Of a stretch of DNA of 6,189 nt, positions 1-5,223 are shown in pieces; position 1 is the stretch's first letter, and every line of letters starts with the position of its first letter. The DNA is from Bacteroidota bacterium (GTDB lineage Bacteria > Bacteroidota > Bacteroidia > J057). The position numbers and the translations under genes are program-made. The notes beneath the pieces were generated by a model. That model made no database searches and was not told where the DNA came from. It saw nothing but the letters and a program-made list of their open reading frames with translations. The stretch lies in the NCBI GenBank assembly GCA_003696875.1, contig RFHL01000760.1, forward strand, positions 1-6,189. Reading direction: 5' to 3'.

Positions 1-110
1 CATTCCGTAAGGGGCGCAGCCCCGAACCCCCTCGGGGTTCAACCTTTGTAGCACATGGCGCCAAGAGAAAACGACGCCGTAGGTGTCGGACCTCATTCCC
101 CGCCGAAACA
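1..110. repeat. Intergenic hairpin cluster, probable dispersed repeat
   Basis: Seen: three small inverted repeats in non-coding sequence beyond the stop of the GH43 gene. GGGGC/GCCCC (11-15 and 19-23, loop GCA) is directly followed by GAACCCC/GGGGTTC (24-30 and 34-40, loop CTC). CGACGCC/GGTGTCG (72-78 and 82-88, loop GTA) contains one G-T pair. CATTCC occurs at 1-6 and again at 94-99. Family knowledge from memory, not checked: Bacteroidota intergenic regions often hold repeats with a CCTACGG-centred hairpin and a CTACAAAGGTT-type segment, and both resemble what is here on the minus strand. No T-run follows any stem, so this is not a canonical terminator. The element may continue past the left edge. 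Nothing else is recognisable in 1-144. Confidence 0.45.
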
Positions 111-144
111 CCCGAAAGGGAGGCCACGCCTATCCGGCTTTTCC

Positions 145-1140
145 CTAGTCCCTTTCCGCTTGCCGGAAATCGGGAAAACCACTGGGCGTCCAGTGCAGCA
201 CCCGCGCCCGGGTGGCGCGGTTGGGATCACTCAGCTCATGGCCTTCGATCTCCTCATAATCCCGGGCATGATAGACCATCACCACCGTCTCGCCGTCCCC
301 GGCGAGGGTGAAGCAGTTGTGCCCGGGCCCAAAGCGGCCAACTTTGGGGTTGGAGTGAAACACCGGCGCAGGCGACTTATGCCAGTTGGCGGGGTCCATC
401 AGGTCAGCCGATTCGTCTGCCCATAGCAAGCCGATGCAGTAGTGGTGGTTGGTGGCGCTGGCGGAGTAGGTGAGAAAAATCTTGCCGTTGGCCTTCAGGA
501 TGGCCGGCCCTTCGTTGACATTGTACTTCTGCCGTTCCCACTGGAACTCCGGATGCGTCAGCGTGATTTCGGGTCCCTTGAGGGTCGTAGGACTGGGCAT
601 TTCGGCCATCAGCAGGCTGGTGCCGCCTTTCGCCTTCCACTACGTCCTGGGCCCAGATCAGGTAGCGCTTGCCCCGATGCACGAGGTGGTCGCATCCAGC
701 GAAAAGCTGTTGCGCTGGGTCACGATTTGCCCCTCCTCCCGCCAGGTCCCCGTCATGGGGTCGGCTGAGGAGTTTGATAAGACCCACATGCGGATGTTCC
801 AGATGTCGCCGGCTTCGCCAGCGGCGAAGTAGATGTACCAGACGTCGTCAATCCGGTGTAGCTCGGGAGCCCAGATGTGGTGGCTCATGACGCCGGTATC
901 GTGTTTGTGCCACACCACCTTTTCCTCTGCCGTCCGGAGCCCGTTGAGGCTGTCCGCCTGCCGGATGACGATTCGGTCATACGCCGGCACGGTCGCAATC
1001 AGGTAGTAGGTGCCGTCTTCGGTGCGGTGTACCCAGGGGTCGGCCCGTTGCGGGGCGAGGGGATTGGCAAAGTCCTGGGTGCGGCCCGCCAAGGGAAGAA
1101 CCAGCAACAGGCTGAGGAGAGCAAGAGCAAATAGGCGCAT
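145..1140 (-). pseudogene. GH43 glycoside hydrolase (arabinofuranosidase/xylosidase-like), exported, broken by two frameshifts
   Basis: Family 43 glycosidases cleave arabinose- or xylose-containing glycans through a five-bladed propeller. The first open segment (1140-658) starts with a signal peptide (residues 1-22). It then carries RADPWV with the probable base Asp34, HIWAPEL (88-94) and SLDAT with the pKa-tuning Asp149. The last segment (about 630-145) carries NEGP with the probable acid Glu (about residue 210 in continuous numbering) and a C-terminal YHARDYEEI followed by DPNRATR, typical of the family. Between them the correct frame is shifted. One base, probably a T, is missing near 684 after GCG ACC ACC, so reading meets a TGA at 660-658. 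One base too many near 631-628 returns to the first frame. The intervening 53 nt still encode the family-like strand GKRYLIWAQD in the other frame. Repaired length is about 331 residues, normal for the family. As written, the product stops at 160 residues and lacks the catalytic Glu. It starts 27 nt after the reductase stop. The rest is free of lesions, so recent decay or sequencing error are both possible. Confidence 0.82.
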
Positions 1141-1167
1141 AGTGGGATGGACTTGTGGGAGAAGGGC

Positions 1168-2109
1168 TTACCAGGGCAAAGCCAGGGGCCGGACCTCTTC
1201 CTGGTAAAACTGTTCCAGCCGCCGCCGCAGGGCGGCGGGGAGGGGACGTTCAATGCTTTTCAGATTGTGTTGCAGCTGCGAAAGGTGGGTGTTACCGGGG
1301 ATCACCGTGGCGACGGCTTCGTAGGCCAGGCAAAAGGCCAGGGCGGCCTGGGAGATGGGCCATGTATCATCCAGAATCTGCCGCAGGCGGTCAACCAAAC
1401 CCGCCCGTATCTGGATATCGGCCTCGGACCAGCGGGCCCGGATGCCGGTAAAGCGGCTGTGGGCATCGTACTTGCCCGAGAGCCAGCCTGAATCCAGCGG
1501 GATCTTGACGATCAGGCCTACGCCCTGGGCCTGCGCCTGCGCAAAGGCGCGGGCGGTATCCTGGTGCAGGATATTGAAAAAGGTCTCGATCACCTCGCTG
1601 CCGGTGTGGTCCATCAGGACCTTCATCTCGGCGTATGTATCTACCGAAGCGCCGTAGGCGCGGATTTTGCCCTCGGCCTTGAGTTGTGCCAGGATGTCAA
1701 AGTGGGCAGACTTTTGGCCATCAAGGTACTCGGCCGGTGGATTGTGCAGAATCAGGGAGTCGACATAATCGGTCTGCAAGCGCCGCAGGCTGCCTTCCAG
1801 GGCCGGCCGAATGGCCTCGGCGCGGTAGTCGGTGCGGCCATCGGCCCCGTGGCCAAACTTGGTATTGATCACTACCTGGCCCCGGTCCCGGCCTCGCAGC
1901 GCCTGGCCCAAACGGGATTCGCTGCTGCCCAGGCCGTAGTTGGGGGCAGTATCAAAAAAATTGACGCCCGCGTCGAGAGCGTGCTGTACCAGGGCGAGGG
2001 CCTCGGCCTCGCTCAGGCCTTTCCAGCCAGAGTCAATGCCTAACTGCCAGGTGCCGAGCCCGAGGGCGGACACGGGTGGGGTAGAGGAGGTCAGCGGGGT
2101 GTAGCGCAT
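1168..2109 (-). CDS. Aldo/keto reductase
   Basis: A complete 313-residue protein of the aldo/keto reductase family, normal in length for these single-domain TIM barrels. They reduce aldehydes or ketones with NADPH, or run in reverse. The catalytic tetrad is visible: Asp53 and Tyr58 in FFDTAPNYG, Lys84 in INTKFG and His122 in LILHNP. Other family marks are the N-terminal GLGTWQLG (17-24), SESRLGQAL (63-71) and a late VIPGN segment of the cofactor-binding region. There is no signal peptide, so it should be cytoplasmic, unlike both neighbours. It starts 20 nt after the tocopherol-cyclase-like stop and ends 27 nt before the GH43 start, so co-transcription is likely. The substrate cannot be read from the sequence. 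It resembles oxidoreductases often annotated as general or sugar-related reductases, but a link to the GH43 product is only inference. No Shine-Dalgarno sequence is visible. Confidence 0.93.
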   Translation of the reverse strand: MRYTPLTSSTPPVSALGLGTWQLGIDSGWKGLSEAEALALVQHALDAGVNFFDTAPNYGLGSSESRLGQALRGRDRGQVVINTKFGHGADGRTDYRAEAIRPALEGSLRRLQTDYVDSLILHNPPAEYLDGQKSAHFDILAQLKAEGKIRAYGASVDTYAEMKVLMDHTGSEVIETFFNILHQDTARAFAQAQAQGVGLIVKIPLDSGWLSGKYDAHSRFTGIRARWSEADIQIRAGLVDRLRQILDDTWPISQAALAFCLAYEAVATVIPGNTHLSQLQHNLKSIERPLPAALRRRLEQFYQEEVRPLALPW

Positions 2110-2129
2110 GGGGTGGGAGGATAGGGAAA

Positions 2130-3239
2130 CTATTTCAGCAAACCTGCCAATTGCCGGAAGTCACCGACCATCTCCAGACCGGCGATACGGGTGCTGTCCT
2201 TTAACAGGACCTTGCCGTCCCTATCGAGCAGGGTGAGGTCGATGCTGGCATCGATGCTTTCCGGTATGCGGCGGTCCATGGACCCTGCTACCGGGGCCTG
2301 GAGCAAGCCGGTTTGGCTGGAGGTAACCGTGAGCAACAAGCGATGCCGGCGGTTTTGTATGTGGATCTGTAGCTGGTGATCCGACAAGATGTCGAGCTGT
2401 AGCTTGGTGGGGCGATAGGTGGCAAAATGGTAGATTTCGCCTTCATGATAAAAAAAGCCCAGAAAGCCCGTGAAGGATTTGCCCAGCCAGGGGATGTCGG
2501 CAATGGAGAGCATCAGGGAGCTGCCGGGGCTGGAGAAGTTGTTGCTTTGCATCCAGATCCAGGCCGAGGGCATGCTGGATCCCCAGTCTTTTTCTATGTA
2601 GCCCGCCCCCGCGTGGAAATCGTGGCGCTTGCCATTGATGGTCAAGACGCCGGACAGGCGGTGGCTGAGGCTCACCACGCCGTGGTAGCACTCCATGAAG
2701 GGGACAAAGCGGTACCAGCCCATGATGCCGGGATTCAGCAGGCGACCGGAGCGGTAAGGGATGGTCTCATGCATACGCACGCTGCCATGCACCCTGCGTT
2801 GGCCGTCCTGCAGGTCGAGGTGCAGGCTGTCGCGTGAGAAATAATTGTTCCCGATGCGGATCGCAAAGGTCTTTCTGGAGTAGGCAAAGGCCTCCATGGG
2901 AAAGCGATGATAGCTCGTCTCCGTCGTCAGGCCGTCGATGATCTGGATAAAGGCATGCTGCTCCTGTCCGTCCTCGGAAAGGGCGATGCCGGGAATGACA
3001 CTGATGATGGAGGCCCCATCGGGGGCCACCATTTTGAAATACCAGCCCTCGAAATAATTGCGCTTTTGGCGGTTGCCCTGAAAGAGGCTCGTGTTGCCCG
3101 CCTTTTTGAGGGCATAGAGCGGGCGCATGCGTGCCGGCGCGTAAGGCGTCTCCGGGGGCAGGTCTTGCGCCGGGCTCTGGCCCAGGCCCAGCAGCAGCCC
3201 CAGCGCAGCGGCCAGGATACGAATCGTTTGGAGGTTCAT
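2130..3239 (-). CDS. Exported tocopherol-cyclase-like protein
   Basis: A 369-residue protein related to plant and cyanobacterial tocopherol cyclase (family Tocopherol_cycl). Recognised by FEGWYFK at 63-69 and by the long block 213-235 (GYIEKDWG, then WIWMQSNNF), the best conserved part of the family. ECYHGVVS at 183-190 fits as well. The chosen start gives a clear signal peptide: basic Arg7, a hydrophobic run at about 8-20 and a likely cut after SPAQ (22-25). The frame is open 114 nt further upstream to 3353, but that start lies inside the tRNA terminator and would place 38 residues ahead of the signal peptide. The family fold is calycin-like, suited to small hydrophobic ligands. In plants the enzyme closes the chromanol ring, but tocopherol is not expected in a heterotrophic bacterium and the actual ligand is unknown. 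It is first in a probable operon with the reductase and GH43 genes. No convincing promoter was found. Confidence 0.88.
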   Translation of the reverse strand: MNLQTIRILAAALGLLLGLGQSPAQDLPPETPYAPARMRPLYALKKAGNTSLFQGNRQKRNYFEGWYFKMVAPDGASIISVIPGIALSEDGQEQHAFIQIIDGLTTETSYHRFPMEAFAYSRKTFAIRIGNNYFSRDSLHLDLQDGQRRVHGSVRMHETIPYRSGRLLNPGIMGWYRFVPFMECYHGVVSLSHRLSGVLTINGKRHDFHAGAGYIEKDWGSSMPSAWIWMQSNNFSSPGSSLMLSIADIPWLGKSFTGFLGFFYHEGEIYHFATYRPTKLQLDILSDHQLQIHIQNRRHRLLLTVTSSQTGLLQAPVAGSMDRRIPESIDASIDLTLLDRDGKVLLKDSTRIAGLEMVGDFRQLAGLLK

Positions 3240-3285
3240 GGGGAGTAGTCTTCCTCCCCAAGGTAGGCCTTTTGGGAAGGGGAGG
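3240..3285 (-). promoter_or_regulatory. 5' leader with two mutually exclusive hairpins
   Basis: On the minus-strand transcript, GGGGAGG (3259-3253) can pair with upstream CCTCCCC (3285-3279), giving a 7-bp stem and a 19-nt loop. Alternatively GGGGAG (3259-3254) can pair with CTCCCC (3245-3240), a 6-bp stem with an 8-nt loop that ends right at the ATG (3239). The two stems share the same G-rich strand and cannot coexist. The second would place the start codon at the stem foot. GGAGG is also a Shine-Dalgarno-like string, but it sits 13 nt from the ATG, farther than usual. Whether this regulates anything is inference; C- and G-rich runs pair easily by chance. Confidence 0.35.
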
Positions 3286-3333
3286 CAATAGGGGGACATA
3301 GTACTGGGCCCTTTATGGCGACCATTCTGAAAC

Positions 3334-3363
3334 AAAAAAACCAGCTTGTGCAAGCTGGTTTTT
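3334..3363 (-). terminator. Rho-independent terminator of the tRNA-Met gene
   Basis: A perfect inverted repeat (3336-3347 with 3352-3363, loop GTGC) has the core CCAGCTT/AAGCTGG flanked by A and T runs. On the minus strand the stem is followed by seven Ts (3340-3334). It begins 4 nt past the encoded CCA of the tRNA, so it closes that transcript. It also separates the tRNA from the downstream operon, which therefore needs its own promoter. In the plus direction the T-run is shorter and no gene is there to terminate. Confidence 0.88.
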
Positions 3364-3367
3364 GGGG

Positions 3368-3444
3368 TGGTGGCGCAGGGGGGAATCGAACCCCCGACCT
3401 CAGGGTTATGAATCCTGCGCTCTAACCTTCTGAGCTACCGCGCC
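3368..3444 (-). tRNA. tRNA-Met (anticodon CAT), CCA encoded
   Basis: A 77-nt cloverleaf including the encoded CCA (3370-3368). The acceptor stem GGCGCGG/CTGCGCC pairs over 7 bp with one G-T. The D stem is GCTC/GAGC, the T arm is GGGGG-TTCGATT-CCCCC and the discriminator is A. The anticodon loop is TTCATAA, so the anticodon is CAT (plus-strand ATG at 3408-3410). The G1-C72 pair argues against initiator tRNA, which normally lacks it. A CAT anticodon also occurs in tRNA-Ile2, where TilS modifies the C to lysidine; overall similarity to Bacteroidota elongator tRNA-Met as I remember it favours Met. The last pair of the anticodon stem is A31-C39, a mismatch. The gene is a stand-alone unit with its own promoter and terminator. 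Confidence 0.95.
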
Positions 3445-3463
3445 TTGGATTTATTTGCGGATG

Positions 3464-3494
3464 CAAATATAACTCCTTCTACGCACTTGTGAAA
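3464..3494 (-). promoter_or_regulatory. Bacteroidota-type promoter of the tRNA-Met gene
   Basis: On the minus strand TATATTTG (3471-3464) matches the Bacteroidota -7 consensus TAnnTTTG exactly. TTTC (3494-3491) lies 19 nt upstream, at the place of the -33 element TTTG, with one mismatch. The transcript would start a few nt beyond 3464, leaving a leader of roughly 13 nt before the tRNA 5' end at 3444. This is the best phylum marker in the window. Confidence 0.72.
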
Positions 3495-3513
3495 CGGCCG
3501 GCCGAAAAAAAGT

Positions 3514-3547
3514 GGAAAAAGCCCCCAAAAGCCGCCCAGGCTTTTCC
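3514..3547 (-). terminator. Probable terminator of the helicase gene
   Basis: On the minus strand AAAAGCC (3545-3539) pairs with GGCTTTT (3533-3527) around a TGGGC loop. A second GGCTTTTTCC (3523-3514) can replace the inner arm and give a longer stem from GGAAAAGCC (3547-3539). T-rich stretches follow at 3519-3515 and 3511-3505. It lies about 50 nt past the helicase stop and just before the tRNA promoter, a sensible place for termination. The spacing between stem and T-run is not ideal for the inner stem. Confidence 0.5.
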
Positions 3548-3553
3548 AGACTG

Positions 3554-3595
3554 CCCAAATCCCGAACCAGAAACCCTGAACCAAGAGCCCCGAAT
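3554..3595. repeat. Degenerate heptamer array at the helicase 3' end
   Basis: Plus-strand sequence parses without gaps into six 7-nt units: CCCAAAT, CCCGAAC, CAGAAAC, CCTGAAC, CAAGAGC, CCCGAAT. The last unit ends on the first base of the helicase stop codon (3595-3597). Read on the minus strand the units approximate TTCNGGG. The units are related but none is identical to another, so this is an old or rapidly diverging array rather than a microsatellite in current expansion. Role unknown. Confidence 0.6.
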
Positions 3596-5010
3596 TAATA
3601 CGTCTCCACAAACGGGCAGTTCAGCAGGAAGAGCCGCGCCTCGGCGCGGGTGCAGACCGTATACGTCCAGCGCAGGTAGGCCTGCGGATTTTGCCCGTAG
3701 TCGGGCTCAAAAGCGATCAGCACATTCTCCCACTGCCCACCCTGTGCCTTGTGGCCGGTGACGGCATAGCCGTACTTGATCTGCAGAGCATTGACGTAGG
3801 GATCCGTACGCAGCTTGCTCGCCGCCTCGGTGGGGGAGATGTCCCGGTATTCGGCTTGCCGGTGGCTGAGGACCCGGTAGAGGGCGTCATTTTCCAACTG
3901 CGCCTGCTTGTTTTGCAGCAAGTCCAGCACCAGCATCACGTCCAGCAGCATGGGCTCGCCCCGGGTGTCGGTAAATTCTACTGAGGCCTCCACCCAGTTG
4001 AGCCCATAGCGGGTCTCGCGGGTCTCGGCATAGACCTCGCGCACCGTGCCCATCTCGCCATTGGCGATAAAGGGCATGCGCTTGTTGTCGCCCCAGGTGT
4101 AGTTGTTTTTCACCACCATGATCAGGTCCGAGGGCACCAGCAGTTCCTCCGTCTGATGCAGCTCGTGGCGAATGCCCTGGTTGACCCGGGTAGCAAGATA
4201 GTTGGAGTAGGTCAGGAAGACCACCCGATCGGGATTGCCGTCTTCGTGATAGCCCATATAGGTCTCCACCGCCTCGTAGGCCTGCTCCAGGATCAGCACA
4301 TCCCGGTCCGGTACGATCTGCACCGTCTCGGCCCCGCTTTGGTAGGCGTCGCGCAGGCGCACGGCATTTTCCAGCACCCCCGAGTCCACCATCTGCCGCT
4401 TGACATCGGTCAGGTGGGCATGATACACCACGAGGTCAAGCTTGAACGTCAGGTATTCCGGGTCCAGGGCCGGGGATTCCGAATGCCCCACCGGCGGCAG
4501 CTGCACCGGGTCGCCCACCAGGATCAGCCTGCGGCTGGCTTCCCCCTGAAACACATATTGCATCAGGTTACGCAGCAGGCTTTGGGACGACGAGCCATCC
4601 CGGTGATCCCCGATCATCGAGGCCTCGTCCACGATATAGCACACCCGGTCCTTCTCCTTGTTGGCCTTGAGGTTAAAGCGCAACTCGCCGTAGCTGTCGT
4701 CGCGGGGGCTGTAGATGTGGTGGTGAATGGTGTAGGCCGGCCGCTGCGCCCGGCGGGCGATCACTTTGGCCGCCCGGCCCGTGGGCGCGAGCAGGATCAC
4801 CTTGTAGCCATCTTTGCGCAGCAGGCGGGAGATGATGTCGATGAGGAAGGTCTTCCCCGTCCCTGCCGAGCCGGTGAGCAGCATCGTCTGCCGCTCGGCG
4901 TGTTCCTCCCGGATAAAATCCCCGTACACCTCCAGGGCGGCAAACTGATCCGGTGACAGCTCCAGCTCGGGCCGTCCCAGAATCTGCCGCAGTTGGGTCA
5001 TTTTGTCCAT
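3595..5010 (-). CDS. RecD/Dda-like superfamily 1 DNA helicase
   Basis: A complete 471-residue ATP-dependent helicase of the SF1B (RecD/Dda) type, expected to translocate 5'-3' on single-stranded DNA in the cytoplasm. Motifs in order: Walker A GSAGTGKT (47-54, Lys53), motif Ia APTGRAA (75-81), Walker B VDEAS (127-131), motif III GDPVQLPPVG (166-175), motif IV region DVKRQ (202-206), motif V GYAVTGHKAQGGQW (414-427) and motif VI YTVCTRAEA (450-458) with the arginine finger Arg455. The C-terminal part fits the UvrD_C_2 domain. There is no long N-terminal RecD2-type extension, and the length suits the stand-alone helicases common in Bacteroidota. All key residues are present. The start at 5010 was chosen as the first ATG; an ATG three codons in (5001) is equally possible, and neither has a Shine-Dalgarno sequence. 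No RecB/RecC partner is nearby, so a role in repair or replication is inference from the family. Confidence 0.94.
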   Translation of the reverse strand: MDKMTQLRQILGRPELELSPDQFAALEVYGDFIREEHAERQTMLLTGSAGTGKTFLIDIISRLLRKDGYKVILLAPTGRAAKVIARRAQRPAYTIHHHIYSPRDDSYGELRFNLKANKEKDRVCYIVDEASMIGDHRDGSSSQSLLRNLMQYVFQGEASRRLILVGDPVQLPPVGHSESPALDPEYLTFKLDLVVYHAHLTDVKRQMVDSGVLENAVRLRDAYQSGAETVQIVPDRDVLILEQAYEAVETYMGYHEDGNPDRVVFLTYSNYLATRVNQGIRHELHQTEELLVPSDLIMVVKNNYTWGDNKRMPFIANGEMGTVREVYAETRETRYGLNWVEASVEFTDTRGEPMLLDVMLVLDLLQNKQAQLENDALYRVLSHRQAEYRDISPTEAASKLRTDPYVNALQIKYGYAVTGHKAQGGQWENVLIAFEPDYGQNPQAYLRWTYTVCTRAEARLFLLNCPFVETY

Positions 5011-5104
5011 AGGGAGAAGTCAGAGGCGAGAAATCAGGGGTCAGAGGCAGAGAGAAGTCAAGGAGCCGAGAAAAGTCAGAGGCGAGAAATCAGGGATCAG
5101 AGAG
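5011..5104. repeat. Degenerate heptamer array with a 56-nt higher-order duplication
   Basis: Plus-strand units of the type agtcaga, ggcgaga, aatcagg, ggtcaga run from the helicase start codon outward, with a few 9-10 nt units breaking the phase. A 23-nt stretch at 5017-5039 recurs exactly at 5073-5095, and similarity continues a few bases on both sides, so a block of about 56 nt was duplicated on top of the heptamer pattern. It lies directly upstream of the helicase ATG and therefore forms its 5' leader. No coding potential and no promoter box was seen in it. Confidence 0.65.
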
Positions 5105-5193
5105 AAGGGAGGCAAAAGGGTTTTTGTTCTCTGGTAGGGAGTTGAGATGATTCATGGCAGAAGGGTAGTCGTCCAACTGTCTCTAGGTGGGAG
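5105..5193. other. Unassigned spacer between the two heptamer arrays
   Basis: About 90 nt with no gene, no clear promoter and no clear terminator. AGAGAA (5101-5106) could pair with TTCTCT (5127-5132), but the loop is 20 nt and no T-run follows on either strand. A promoter for the helicase would be expected here or in the array next to it, but no TAnnTTTG match was found on the minus strand. Confidence 0.4.
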
Positions 5194-5221
5194 TCTGACT
5201 TCCGGCTTCTGACATCTGTCC
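5194..5221. repeat. Short heptamer array abutting the ChaN-like stop
   Basis: Four plus-strand units in register: TCTGACT, TCCGGCT, TCTGACA, TCTGTCC. The array stops 2 nt before the stop codon at 5224-5226. On the minus strand the units approximate AGTCAGA, the same consensus as the array at 5011-5104 but on the opposite strand, so the two arrays face each other as an inverted pair. Confidence 0.55.
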
Positions 5222-5223
5222 TC

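Noticed and set aside
153..169. Hairpin TTTCCG/CGGAAA as a terminator
   Set aside because: It lies within the last codons of the GH43 gene and has no T-run after it on the minus strand.
145..609. Downstream GH43 fragment as an independent gene starting at 609
   Set aside because: The ATG is an internal Met of the family sequence, and the fragment lacks the signal peptide, the catalytic base and the first propeller blades.
631..684. Programmed ribosomal frameshifting in the GH43 gene
   Set aside because: No slippery heptamer or downstream structure was evident, two opposite shifts would be needed, and GH43 enzymes are not known to use recoding.
404..787. Minus-strand open frame of 127 codons as a separate gene
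   Set aside because: Only its part between about 684 and 631 is meaningful, as the displaced frame of the GH43 gene. The rest is low-grade shadow sequence and its ATG is not a real start.
1564..2043. Plus-strand open frame of 159 codons
   Set aside because: Antisense to the aldo/keto reductase, whose complete catalytic tetrad is on the other strand; no motifs of its own.
3240..3353. N-terminal extension of the tocopherol-cyclase-like protein
   Set aside because: The extended frame would start inside the tRNA terminator and bury the signal peptide 38 residues in.
4156..4956. Long plus-strand open frame of 266 codons
   Set aside because: It lies antisense within the helicase gene, has no recognisable motif, and reflects the high GC content; the minus-strand frame holds a full set of helicase motifs.
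3595..5010. Helicase as part of a defence system
   Set aside because: It has no nuclease, methylase or other defence partner beside it; the neighbours are a tRNA and a ChaN-like gene.
5011..5104. CRISPR array
   Set aside because: Only two exact copies, the intervening sequence is itself made of related heptamers rather than unique spacers, and no cas gene is present.
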